In this document: piece after piece, positions 21,443 to 32,415 of the stretch
Layout of the letters: each line of letters begins with the position of its first letter
How positions within the stretch are numbered: the stretch's first letter is position 1
NCBI GenBank assembly: GCA_021209875.1
Contig: JAGYVD010000005.1
Location: 496,001-560,000, forward strand
Length of the DNA stretch: 64,000 bases
From: Rosellinia necatrix
Taxonomy: Eukaryota; Ascomycota; Sordariomycetes; Xylariales; Xylariaceae
Direction of reading: 5' to 3'
Translations under genes and position numbers: made by a program
Notes under the pieces: generated by a model
Database searches by the model: none
The model's input: only the letters and a program-made list of their open reading frames with translations
Told to the model about the DNA's origin: nothing

Positions 21443-24373
21443 GTTTGGAGAATTCGATAGAGCGACCTGCGATCCGATAGGGATGGACCGCGGGAGCTCA
21501 TATTGAAGATTCTAATGAGCGGTATGGGAGAGAGAAAAAGAAAAAAAAGGTAGGCTATGATACAAAAGTACAACGCCTCAGATGCATGAATGCCCGGTTA
21601 TGGCTGCTGCGGTCATGCAGACTACACAGTCGCTTATCATGACCGCTCCCCCGACCCCAAGAAGAGCCCATAACATGTCATAATGTTTCCTTTTGGTCTT
21701 TTTCTTCTCCATATCCCCATGGAAAACTTCTGCACAATGTCTTCCATAGCATCGATCCACCAGTCTCAGGTCCAGACCGGGACCAAAGAGAGACGCCAGA
21801 ATCGCTTAGAGGGCACTGGCCCCTATGGTGCCACGCTGAAGCAAGGCGTGCTCTCCAAACCACTTGAAGACACCCACGCACGCCCACCGCCGCGTTTACC
21901 CTTATGTATTCTCCATGAATTGCATGTTTGATCTCGCGCTAATGGCCAGGGCAGAAATTGCTGTCCGTGATTTTAATAACCAATTCCGATATCGAGATCA
22001 AGGGCCACGTAGAGGAGTCTGTGGTAGCCAAGACTCTGACGAACGACGGGGTGATAGAGTTTGGTTAGTACAAGGAATCTCTCCCTGTAGAAACGAAGTT
22101 TCATGATACAACCAGCTGATGCTATGCCCGGCAGAGAATAAAAGTAAAGACGACGCTATCGTTGTTTGTGATCCCCCCTTATTGTAAGGATATGGTGACA
22201 TATCGTTTCTGACTCTCAAATAGGAGCCCTCCAACGATGTGGAAATGGCGGACGATCGCGGAGCTGCCTTAGATGCCGCGCCCGGAGTGGCCGTCGCGCA
22301 GAGCGTCATAGGATGCGAGATCAAGACGAAAGGAATAAAATTTGGGAAACGAAGGGATTGAATATTAACCCACTCCCCCCCTCTTTTCAGAGTAGTATTT
22401 CTACCCAACGCGAGATAGCAAATAGATTAGTTGCTATTTAAAGTCTTCTGAGGCTGTGCATCGTTATACCGTACACTCTGATCTACAACACCAACAGGGC
22501 CACACCGCGCGACGTAAAATAGCACATATCCTAGGGGAGAGCGTAAGCCCATCTCAGGTCGCTGTGGGTACGGGGCCGCTGCTAAAAGTGTGGCTTAAGT
22601 CCGTTTATCTTTCGGGTTAACAATTGATTCCTGAACCCTTCAAGACCGAAAGGGGTCTCGAAGGTCCTTATATAACTACACCCATTTCCAGTGCTAGAAC
22701 CACCCCAGGCATCGAGTAGTAGCCAGCAGTGTCATAGTTGGCCTCGACAAAATGCTATCTACTAGCTTAAAAAAAATTTGGCTGTGAAGGCAAAAAGGGA
22801 CCGTTCCACCTTTTCTTTTAGTTATGTTGGTATATATGCAAACCACTCTGTGACACACCCCCCAGATTAGCTGTACTGCTAACTAGGACAAGGGCCTATA
22901 CAGCTGATCTGTTTAGCTATGCCCAGGCCCATTTGTGCATGTGGCCTGTGCGAGATAGAGTGTTGCGCTATACCTTTGAGCTAGCTAACCCGAAGTGCGA
23001 ATCGGGCTCATAACTGTGACAGTAAAACGACGCCATTAACGCCATGTGGAATTAACGGTATATAAGCGGCTACTCTGTGATAATGGCGCTAAATAGTTCT
23101 CTTCTAATGGCCTACTACTATTAAGTAGTAATACATTTAATATGCCCAAGTATTGACGTTCTAGGAAGAGAAGTTGTGTGATGAAGCCCTGACCCCCCAT
23201 AGAACCCCATTAAGAATATGACCGTCAGCCGCCCCCTTTAAACTAAAACCAACCGTCATTATCCGTTCCACTACACACATCTTCCGAAGCCTACCTCCTC
23301 ACAGGTTGACCTATAAATATTTTCCTCGCCTTGGTCAGGTTGGTGGAAAGGGGTTGACCACATGCACCGTCGATGGGCAGGGATGTGAGCAGCGCCGCAA
23401 CATGAAGTCAGCAAAGCTCGCCCTCCTTGGAACAAACTCAACAAACCAAAGGAATCTCGGCCTTTTTTTTTTTGGCACTTTCTAATGATTCTTCGTAAGA
23501 TGTTAGGCGTAACCATGGGCTATTTCACTCCCATTACTTACAAGCCTAAGTTCGGTTGAGACCAGTGATCCGTGACGACATCCGAAGAGTGCAACCTAAT
23601 GTGTTGATTGAAGGACAAATCTGTCTTGGCCTTTACTTGGGCTGGTTCCTACGACCATCTCCCCTTAGAGAAACGGTCAGTTCGTCGTTATCCATTGAGC
23701 TACTCAATGTAGATGTGCTGGTCCTCGTGAAAAGATCAGGATCCAAGGTACATGAATGAAAACTTTCAAGGCTTATATTCATGCGATGCCAAGATTGCGT
23801 TAAGGGGAGATGGAAGAGAGTTATTATTGAGAGGTACCTAATAGAGCGATGATCGAGGGGAGGTAGGCGCAGGCAGTATGCAGCTTGAGAGGCGTCCACG
23901 CAGTCCTCGCCTCTCTGCACCCAAGATGCATGTCAGGTATGTTTTAGCTAATGAGGGTAGTAGTACGCGTCTCACCCTCCAATCGCGGTCATCGGAAGTG
24001 GCTTAGATAGAGCAAGCCCACGATCTGCGGGAGCAATCCCCGGCCTTAGCCGCTAAATGAGGGGTACAGCCGCCACAGATCTATGTGCAGAGGGGCAAGG
24101 CAAATCATTCAGCAGTTAACTAGTCCCCAGATGCTAATGGGAATAAGCACAGCCGTAGGGTAGGGTGGAAAGACCCAGCACCAGCGCCTTGAGGTTCCCA
24201 CGTCACGACACGACACGAAAAGATAAAACCTGTATTGAACTGGTTGTCTAAACGGGGACAGCTCTGGGAGAGCTGTAACTAAAACTAGAGTAGTATCATT
24301 TCTAATAACCCGATACGCCACAGAGACGCCACAACGCTTTCCACCCCCTAAACCCGACCTTCCAGCAGCAGCC
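21443..24373. other. Large gene-poor gap
   Basis: Nearly 3 kb without a supported gene. It contains the second copy of the dispersed repeat (22480-23217) and otherwise only short unconvincing frames. It is a likely site of transposon decay. Confidence 0.5.
22480..23217 (+). repeat. Dispersed repeat, copy 2 (decayed)
   Basis: Longer counterpart of the repeat at 2202-2500. It has the same two end blocks in the same order and orientation but about 440 bp more between them. AT-rich stretches and no long frame suggest an old inactivated element. I did not find terminal repeats or a target duplication. Confidence 0.65.
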
Positions 24374-26433
24374 TCACGACGCGGACAGCGAGACAACGCA
24401 GTAGCGGAACAGCAAGAAGGCGGCCACGAAGGGCAGGACGAGCAGGACGACGGCGCGGCCGAGGTAGGGGCGCGCGGCGCGCAGGCGGTTCGAGCGGGCG
24501 AGCAGCCACTGGAGGTCGCGCGAGGCCTCGTTGACGGCCCAGGCGACGGGGAAGGAGGCCTTCTTCGGGGGCGCGACGACGTCGGGCCGGGAGCCGGGGA
24601 ACTCGGCGGCGCCGCGCTGGGTGGTGATGAGGTCCTTCAGCGTCAGCTCGTGGTTCTCGTGGCCGCGCGCCCGCACGCTGTCGCGAGTCAGCTGGCCGCG
24701 CAGCCGGTCCTTCTCCGCGGCCGAGCCGCGCTCCCACCACTTCCGCACCTCGTCGAACATGTGCTGCTGGATGACCGACTTCTTCTTCTTCTTCTTCTTA
24801 TTATCATTATTATTCGGGAAGGCCGGGTGGTGCAGGATGGTCAGGACCTCGTCGATGGTCCCCGCCGCGTCGATGGTCGGGTCGTCCCAGCATCGGACGA
24901 CGCGTTGGGTCGTCCAGTTCGTCGTCACCGTCGCGACGAGGCCGGAGACTTGGTTGAGCGCGTTGCTGAAGTGATCCTTGGATAGGTCGGAGTGGCTGGG
25001 GTCGGACGCCGAGGACCCGTCTTCGTATATTGCGGCCGCGGTAGATTTGGCCGCTTCTTCGTCGACTTTCTCTTTCGCTGCTTTGACTGCACTCCGGAGT
25101 TCCTTCACGGCTGATTCGATTACTACGCTCAAGAATTGGAAAACAAGCTGATTCGTCTCCTCTCCGAGCTGACTTCTTGATTCCCCTATTCTAATCTCTC
25201 CTGATTCCTGGGAGCTCTCTTGCAACCACTTTGACATTCGATCATGGAGGTAAAACGCGGGTTCAATAGCCTGCCAGAATAAACTGGAATTTGTAGACTT
25301 GGTGCCCCCGTCTGTTTAGGCAGAATCATTAGCTCTATTATTATCAATGCAGAAGGGGCCAAGGCTGCGAGCGTACTTTTGTTGTCTTCCTTCGTCTTAT
25401 TAAAAATCAACCCTACTGTTTCCAATTGCCGTAGCAGCGGGTTGTCGACAGTTCCAGCCTTGCTGATGACTTCTAAAGCGCTCCTGATAAGCTCGTATAG
25501 CTGGTCGAATGCCTTGCCACCGTAGCCCAGCTTCTTTTCGAGTTCGCCGAGAGACCCTTTCGATTGGAGGATAGCCATGTCATCGGCCTCCCCAAGAAGA
25601 CTGTGAAATATGTCCAACATGCCGAAGGTACCCGTCACGAGAGGCGCTACCTCTTTGTACTTCCACAGCCCGTGAGGGGCCTGGATTCTGCAGGCATCTC
25701 CAACAAACGCGAAGACCTGGTCTTCTCCTAATTCATGTAGGCAGAGTTCGACGAAATTGCTGTGGGCGGAGAAGTCCTCAAGGGTATGTAGAGCTGCCCC
25801 GAGGTGAATGTAGCTTTCCTTCTTTGCACCGGCATCCTGCTTCATCCTCCCCAACTCAATAGCCTTGCTGAGTTGCTCGCGGATGTAATCTGCCGATGTC
25901 GCCCATCCTTGCCCTGAATTCGCAATGTAGTTTTTCATGCCCGTTTTGGGGTCAAATTCGAGCTCTCTCGGGTCCACGGGCCCTCTTAGGCGCTCATCTA
26001 CCTCCTTGGCATTGTCCACATAGCCAGCGGGATTGTCGATGTGTTCCACGTGAGTATAGCAGCCGAGGCGCTCGCGAGTGACATCGAACTCATCAGTAGC
26101 AAAGCCAAATTCTAGGAATCCCATGACCGACACTATGGCGCGTAAGATGGTCTCGTCGACAGTCTCGAGGAGCGTGGTGTCGATGACTTGAGAGAAGTCG
26201 CGCAGCCAATTGCCGAAGTAGATCTGCTTCCGCTCCAATTGCGTAAACCTGTGACTGGTGACGAAGCTAGACGGTAGGAACTGCAGGACTTCGCCTATGT
26301 CGCCGTGACGCCAGACATATCCTTTGAATTCGCTGGCGACCGGTACCTCACCGGCGCCGAAGGCCGAAGCCTGGGGGACCAGTAGTAACAAACATAGGAT
26401 GAGGCATAGCAGAAACAAGGAATGGGAGACCAT
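24374..26433 (-). CDS. het-c: HET-C family incompatibility protein
   Basis: Predicted 664-residue homologue of Neurospora HET-C, a secreted or membrane-linked protein that controls heterokaryon incompatibility. Exons are 26433-25377 and 25311-24374, joined over a 65-bp intron (donor GTACGC, acceptor AAACAG); the join gives FWQAIEPAFYLHDRM, as expected for the family. A strong signal peptide covers residues 1-25 and ends ASAFGAG. Conserved blocks are WRHGDI (about 41), KQIYFGNWLRDFSQ (about 69) and HLGAALHTLEDFSAH (about 210); their His/Asp pattern resembles zinc-dependent phospholipase C-like folds (inference). A NNNDNKKKKKKK run precedes the last third. The C-terminus is a single hydrophobic helix (AVVLLVLPFVAAFLLF) instead of the glycine-rich tail of the Neurospora protein. 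A HET-domain gene lies 759 bp upstream on the same strand, as with het-c and pin-c. Assigned by pattern, not by database search. Confidence 0.88.
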
Positions 26434-27192
26434 TTCAGCCCCAAGATTTGCTTTTTGAAACCCGGGGACTCAGAGCTGACAGACAAGCCTGATCTGAGAA
26501 ATGTCATGCAATTGCCGATAAAGAAGACCGTTTTATGAGTGTTAATAAAGTATTTGTGACAGCGCGTAGGCAAAGAGATGAGATGCCTCACGAGAAGTAC
26601 GGAAATGAAATCTGACCAGGTGTGTTTATCGGCATTTAGTAATTATATAACTAGTTCTGGAATGTATGGCTGCCCTGAAACAAACAATGCCATTGAAGAA
26701 ACTAGGTGACTACTAGTCAATAGTTACGTCATACCTGGAGTGCCAAATATTATATTTCGCTTACCGACCTAGGCCCTTGTAGAACAGCTGTGGTGGGGCC
26801 AACACCAGATACCTTCCCAGTACCTAGGCTAACTCAATAGAACCAAAGTCAGTTGCACTGTTTTGTCATCGCAGCTACTTTCGCAACGATGAGACGATTA
26901 CGATTAAGCCCACCACCAGTTACCAGAGACGGAAAGCAGGCAAATATCTATTAATCGTCCAAAGACTAACCATCTGAAATTCGGGATTATGTCCAAAATA
27001 AATATATAAAAAATCAAGCAGTGTAAGTAGTTACCCAATAGCTCTAACCAAGATGGCACGAGGACCCTCACCAGTGACCGCGCGATCCGGGCATTGTAAG
27101 GGTTGTTTTCACCCCCCGTCATCGATGGAGAAGACCAACCACGCGCATACCAAGCTTTGTAGTTGATGCGGAGTAATCGTTTATCATAGGGA
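26434..27192. other. Promoter region of the HET-C gene
   Basis: About 760 bp between the HET-domain gene stop and the HET-C start. Some AT-rich runs but no supported gene or named element. Confidence 0.4.
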
Positions 27193-29196
27193 TCATGCGC
27201 CCCTGATCGAATTCCTTCTCCCGCGCTCGGTGCTCCATATATTCAACGTCGTCAGTGTGATTTCCGACTGCGACGCGTGGCTCAAGGGTGCGTCGCCGAG
27301 GAATTCCACCGAGGCGTGGAGCAGGCCGTATTCGAGCGTCATGCTATCGCTGCACGGGTCCGTCGACCACCCGACGCGGGGATGCTCCCGCAGGTCCGCC
27401 ACGAACCTCTTCAGGAGCCCCGGGAGGTGGACGGCGGCCTGGTGCATGACGATGACCCTGTGGTGGCGGGATATTCTCCTGAAGCGGCCGCCGGGCGTCC
27501 TCTCCACCTCCAGCACCAGGATGGCGATGACGACCGTGTTGTGCCACCGGTGCCACGCGTCCTCCCCCGCCGAGTTGACGCGGAACATCAGGAGCCCCCC
27601 CATCATCTGGCTCGCCTGGCCCCCCTCCGGGCTGAAGAGCATGCAGTGGCTATTGTAGACGCCGTTCCCCAGTATGCACCCGTCGACCATGCTGATCCTC
27701 CCGTTGGGTATTTCGCGCGGCCGCGGGAAGACCAGCCAGAACCCGAACTCGTGCGATGTCCCGCCAAACGCGTCGTAATAGAACGGGCTGTGCTGCGTAT
27801 CCCGACACACCTGTATCGTTTCCACAGACGGCGCTATGCGGCTTCCGCTTCGCAATGCGACGGTAATGGGGGCAGCCGGGAAGGGTACCCGTGTCCAACG
27901 ATCCCGATAGCGATAATGTTGGGTGAGCAGTACCATCGTCACCACCCTCGTGCCGTCTTCCGGATTTTTTTCTTCGTGGATCACAGCGAAGATGAATTTC
28001 TTTCCGGGGTGGCCGAAGATCGGGAGTGAGATCGAGAGGCCGACGTTCGTCATGGTCAGGACCAAGGCGCTTCTCGGCGGCCTGAGCTCCGGCACGGCAC
28101 CGCTGTCGAAAAAACACACGGGGTCAAGCGCTAAAAGCGTGGGCCGCACCACACCCGACTTCATGCGATTACTGAGGAGACCCTTGATCCGGTTTGCTGG
28201 AAAGTTAGGCTTGTAATCGAGTTCGAAGTGGCTGTGGCGCGCGGCAATGCTCCTGGCGGTGGTCCTGGTCGTGAGTTCGGCGATCCATGTCCACGCGAAT
28301 ATCGAATGATCATCCGAAATCTTGATGATTTCCTCCTGCAGGCGCACGAACGCCATGGCTCCCTCGCCGTAGAGAAGCGGCATGTTGATGTTGAACAGCC
28401 CGAGCAGGCAGTACGCAATGTCTTCGGGCCTCGTGGTCATCCGGTCGGCCACCGCCGCCATGCGCTGCGCTATACTGGCGCTACGTATATCTTGCGTGTA
28501 GCGTAGATACTTCTCATCGATTCGGGTGATCTCTGACAAGAGGGGCGCCATGCGCGCCTTAGTACCAATGGGCGTCCAGTCGCCGGCGTAGAAGCGCACC
28601 GCCCTAGGTGCCAACAATTCCTGCAGCGTCCATCCGCGACGAAACCAGCGGCTCTGCCGGAACGAGTCTAGCGAGCTACCGTGGAGATTGAGTGTATCGG
28701 CGCTGTAACCCGCGTGGGTGATCCGCACGTCCAACATATAGACATAGCAGATGGAAGAGCCGCGATACCAGGCATACATGGAGTTGATGGCCTCGGATAA
28801 ATCGGCGCTGCTAGTCTTGTCGATACAGTTCGTGTCTGCCCACAGATAGTTGAAGCCCTCCTTTCGCGCCAAAAGGCAAGTTGTAAGGATCTTCCAATAG
28901 CCGAACCTGTCTAGGCGCAAGGCGGGATCCAGGCGACTGCGCCAATTCCCATCGCCTATTTCTCGCCAGATCCCGCCGACTGGTGCTGCCGAAGACGGAC
29001 CCTGGGGTTTCTCGTAGACAACGCCTCCATTTTCCAAGTTGTGGAGCAAGAATAAAAGGTGATCCCGTGTTGAAGGGAGTATCCAATCCTGCAAGCTCAC
29101 CTCCTCGTCTCCCCAAGTATGGGACAGAATAGCGTACTGCGGGATATCCTCTAGGTGATCCTCCAATTCCAAGGTAGCCGTGTTAATGAGCCTCAT
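27193..29196 (-). CDS. HET-domain protein (pin-c-like position)
   Basis: Single-exon protein of 667 residues with an N-terminal HET domain, a TIR-like fold whose activation leads to incompatibility cell death. All three usual blocks are present: AILSHTWGDEEVSLQDW (about 22-38), YLWADTNCIDKTSSADLSEA (about 116-135), and WFRRGWTLQELLAPRAVRFY (about 183-202). The start MRLINTATLELEDH is the standard opening of the HET/DUF8212 subfamily, and the GRPEDIAYCLLGLFNINMPL-like stretch (here RPEDIAYCLLGLF, about 256) closes the domain. The C-terminal half is a poorly conserved region with no named domain. YLWADTNCID has Ala and Asn where Val/Ile and Cys are more common, a mild departure. It lies 759 bp upstream of, and in the same direction as, the HET-C gene. 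Neurospora pin-c is also a HET-domain gene tightly linked to het-c, so a partnership is plausible. Confidence 0.9.
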   Translation of the reverse strand: MRLINTATLELEDHLEDIPQYAILSHTWGDEEVSLQDWILPSTRDHLLFLLHNLENGGVVYEKPQGPSSAAPVGGIWREIGDGNWRSRLDPALRLDRFGYWKILTTCLLARKEGFNYLWADTNCIDKTSSADLSEAINSMYAWYRGSSICYVYMLDVRITHAGYSADTLNLHGSSLDSFRQSRWFRRGWTLQELLAPRAVRFYAGDWTPIGTKARMAPLLSEITRIDEKYLRYTQDIRSASIAQRMAAVADRMTTRPEDIAYCLLGLFNINMPLLYGEGAMAFVRLQEEIIKISDDHSIFAWTWIAELTTRTTARSIAARHSHFELDYKPNFPANRIKGLLSNRMKSGVVRPTLLALDPVCFFDSGAVPELRPPRSALVLTMTNVGLSISLPIFGHPGKKFIFAVIHEEKNPEDGTRVVTMVLLTQHYRYRDRWTRVPFPAAPITVALRSGSRIAPSVETIQVCRDTQHSPFYYDAFGGTSHEFGFWLVFPRPREIPNGRISMVDGCILGNGVYNSHCMLFSPEGGQASQMMGGLLMFRVNSAGEDAWHRWHNTVVIAILVLEVERTPGGRFRRISRHHRVIVMHQAAVHLPGLLKRFVADLREHPRVGWSTDPCSDSMTLEYGLLHASVEFLGDAPLSHASQSEITLTTLNIWSTERGRRNSIRGA

Positions 29197-30119
29197 TTCC
29201 TATGAGGGAAGGACACATAATAGCATAAGAGCATGATAGGGTAAGCGCATGGGAGTGGGAGAGACTGCAGACGCCGGCCGTTGTCAATAAGACATTAATT
29301 TCTTGGTAGTCGACCGGGGGCAAAACAGGAGATGCAGGACCATGGTGGCAACGGCCAATCAGCTGTTACAGTTTGACGGCATCGCGCCAATTACCCCAAT
29401 CAGTATTTCAAACTAAACCCATGACAATTGAAGGTAGTAGTATACTACTAACGTTGTATAAGGTCAAGGGGTCAATGACAAGGAAACACTTGCCTTTGTT
29501 CTTTGTTCCTTTCTATACCCTGTTACCTTATCCACCTGCCATCCAAAATAAGGTAACGGTGCACACATAGGTGCACACCAGTATTTCATGGCTCTATCCT
29601 CTATCTTAAACATTACCACCATAGACCTGCCGGGTACTTGTTGAAATGCCTGACGTCTTGGCTTCAAACGCCAAGGACACACACACGTCTTACTTGTACC
29701 CCGATGCAGGGAGCAAAGATGATGTCATCCAATGCCAATTGTGATAATAATCGGTGGCATTCACGGAAAATAAGGATTCACTAGCACCAAATACCAAAAT
29801 TTTGAAGCGGAAAGTTCGAATCGATTTTCGCGACGTGATGTCTGCTACTAATCTAAGGCAAATAAATGCCTATACCCTTTGAGGGTGTATCCCATAACGC
29901 CGAAATCAAAGTGGTGTGTAGTGCCAGGTGGATGGAAACCAGTAGTGCTATCATCCTCCACGACTATCTTGCAAATGCAATCATGTACCCCCAACCTCCC
30001 ACCCTAGAATCCGAAACCCCCTGTCCAAGATTGAAATTGTCCTTCACGTGGGTGATGAGGTATCTGGATACCCAAATTGGAAGAGCTGGCCAAGGCTGAG
30101 TCGATAGTAGGGTTGGAGA
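29197..30119. other. Intergenic, no gene seen
   Basis: Boundary between the HET-type region and the SANT-like gene array. Only short frames. No feature recognised. Confidence 0.4.
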
Positions 30120-30762
30120 CTAACACTCGCCATCTTGTAGCTCATCACCGTCAATGGACTGATCAAGCTTGGCGTTTCGAGCCCTGTGTAAGATGGTTAG
30201 TTCTCGACACGAGAAGAAAAGCAAGATGGAATCGAAAGAATATATGAAACTTACTCAAACTTGGGCTTCTTGAGGTCGACTTTATCATTCTCGTCCTCGT
30301 CGGTGTTGTCCTTGATCATGGCCTTACGCTTGCCGCTAGTGGGGGTCTTGGCTTTGGCGGCAGTCGCCTTGCCAGACTTCTTGGGCGTGGCCGGTGCAGA
30401 AGGCGTAGCGGACGCATCCACGTCCTTCTTCTTGAGTTTCTGCAGGTGCTGCCTGTTGGAAATGGGAATGTTAGCAACATTATCCGAAATCTAGTCGTCA
30501 ATTGTGAAGTAGAGCATCCGGTTATATGGAGTTAGTATCACAAAACAGATCATATCATAATTGTATAGGCGACAGCAATGATCACAGTAGGGAGGCATTA
30601 CATGGCAGCGCTATAGTTATAAGTATATCCCTTGGCACGGAGCTGCACGGCGATAGACTCCCACTCCTGAACAGAAGGAGGGGCAATGCTGAACACTGCG
30701 ACAAGCAGGTCAGATCGAGTCTTGTCATTCCAAATGGTGCGTCCGGCGTTGTCGGTAGCCAT
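30120..30762 (-). CDS. SANT/Myb-like small protein A
   Basis: Predicted 140-residue protein from three exons: 30762-30602, 30452-30255 and 30183-30120 (423 nt, in frame). Exon 1 carries a single SANT/Myb-like helix module with the spaced tryptophans TIWNDKTRSDLL and VQEWESIA, then AKGYTYNYSAAM. It ends at a phase-2 donor, and exon 2 continues QHLQKLKKK, which completes the DNA-binding-like third helix. The rest is a Lys/Pro/Ala-rich linker (TPKKSGKATAAKAK) and an acidic stretch (TDEDENDK), typical of small nuclear proteins. It is the last member of a head-to-tail array on this strand (B, C, D and E upstream). Function is unknown; DNA or chromatin binding is inferred from the fold. Confidence 0.72.
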
Positions 30763-31325
30763 TGCGATACAGTTGGGATGCAAAGAAATCAGACAAGTGA
30801 AAGGCGGTAGTGAAGGTAAGAAGGACAAGGCAGGAAGATGAGAGATGACGATGACTTGAGTGGGGTTGAATGTATGAGAATGAAGGAGGGAGGAAGGAAG
30901 AGGCTGAACAATGTTCGATTGATGGTCAGGCGTAGGTTGATTCTCAGGTGCAGGTCTTTCAAAGGTGGGTAGCAGGGGTTGTGAGAGAAAGCTGATGACC
31001 AGGAACTAGGTAGGTAGTGACCGGATGCTGCAAGGAAAGTACGAAGCAGTACTTAGGGCAATCATCTAGCACAACAAATGGGGAAGTCACCAACACGATG
31101 AAGAGGGTAGTGAGAAGGTGGGAGTGAAAGCGAAAGTGAAGGTGAGAGTGGAAATAAATGAGACTGGGGTCTTTCCAAATATAACGATGACGATGTCCCC
31201 GGCGGCCTCTGTGAGGTGAAGAATGACATAGACCACCGGGATAATGAGGCGGAGGATGCCGTTGAGCACCGAGATAATGTAACTGATGAAGCGATGCACA
31301 TCGCGCGGGGTAGTAAACAACCTAC

Positions 31326-31483
31326 TTGAGGGCTGATTCGGTGAACGTGTAACCCATGGCATGGAGAGATCTCATGATGGGCTTCCAATCTTGTATAAGA
31401 CCCTCGGTAGTTACCATGATGGCCACCAAGATATCCTCATGAACCTTCCCGTCCCATTTCATGAGGCTGCGAGCGGAAGACAT
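31326..31483 (-). CDS. SANT/Myb-like module B (first exon only)
   Basis: Open exon starting at ATG 31483 that encodes a module with MKWDGKVHEDILVAIM, DWKPIMRSL and MGYTFTESAL at the same spacing as module A. It ends at a phase-2 donor (AA before GTAGGT), the same alignment point as A and E. No QH-type second exon was found downstream; the available acceptor at about 31282 would lead into a hydrophobic tail of doubtful reality. An acceptor (GTCAG) sits directly before the ATG codon and joins in frame to module C, so B may be an internal exon. Confidence 0.5.
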
Positions 31484-31791
31484 GCTGACAATCCGGATAA
31501 CCCGATCACAGGAAGTAGAGGCGGGGAACGAACGTATGTTTGTGATAGTACAGATAGAAAAGATTCATGGGCTGTTGGAAGAGAGGTGCCGAAGGTGACC
31601 AGGATGTGCGTCAATTCAATTGAGTCCAGTAGAAAAGAGGGAACAATTGGAAAGATGGGTGAGGAGGTGAGAAGGGAACTGGCAAGTAGTTGGGCGATGG
31701 GAAGGTGTAGCAGTTGGGGTAATGGCATAGTCGGGGTCAAGCTAACAAGTCAACAAGTCAACAAGTCAGCCTGCCTGAGCTCATAACCTAC

Positions 31792-31961
31792 CGGATTCCG
31801 TTCCAGTTGACATCGTGGCCGAAGCGTTCGGTCATGATGGCTACAATATCATCCTTGTTCTCCTTCGTGAATGAGATGTCGAGGCTCTCGAGAATCGCCA
31901 GGAACAGATGGCTGTTCATAGCTTCATCCCACTTCTTGGTGGCCTTGGAAGGGGAAGCCAT
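31792..31961 (-). CDS. SANT/Myb-like module C (first exon only)
   Basis: Exon from ATG 31961 with KKWDEAMNSHLFLAILESLD and a second half ending DVNWNGIR. It shares the opening tryptophan and hydrophobic spacing with A, B and D, and its ending (W-x-x-I-R before a CG/GTAGGT phase-2 donor) matches D. The continuation is not resolved. One option is splicing to module B over 31791-31485, which keeps the frame. Otherwise a short terminal exon was missed. Confidence 0.5.
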
Positions 31962-32248
31962 CGTGATGGTATTGATGATGGATGGGTTGTGATCTGATTG
32001 CCGAGAATGCTGTAATGGGAAAGGGTTGTAAAGGCGTTGAGAAGGTTGGAAGGTTGAATGATGATGGAGTGGCGAGCAGCGAGAGGAGGAGGATGGGAAG
32101 CTCTGGTCGTCTGGGGCAACAAATCGAAGACGGAGTCGGCGTGCCGGCCGGGGTACCTACCTACACGCGGTACCTGCCTTGCCATGCATGTCACGTCCGG
32201 TCTGGCAGGTCTGGCATGGTAGTGACAAAATAGAAACTATGAGCTTAC

Positions 32249-32415
32249 CGAACAGCCTCCCAGGTGGTGTCAAAACCACTGGCCTTCATATCCTGCAAAA
32301 TAGCTTCTTGCTCATCCGGCTTAATAGCGCCATGCATGCGCGCAAGAGCAACTGCCAAAGCCTCGTGGGCATCCGCACCCCATTTGAAGTCTCCGCGTCC
32401 TCTTCCGGGCGGCAT
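32249..32415 (-). CDS. SANT/Myb-like module D (first exon only)
   Basis: Exon from ATG 32415, opening MPPGRGRGDFKWGADAHEAL and ending FDTTWEAVR at a phase-2 donor (CG before GTAAGC). A Gly/Arg stretch precedes the module. It is closest in layout to module C. No downstream exon was identified; acceptors before module C are in the wrong phase to join it. Start chosen because the family opening tryptophan follows within 12 residues; the upstream in-frame sequence looks untranslated. Confidence 0.5.

Noticed and set aside
27277..28029. 250-codon plus-strand frame
   Set aside because: It lies wholly antisense to the HET-domain gene in GC-rich coding DNA; a shadow frame.
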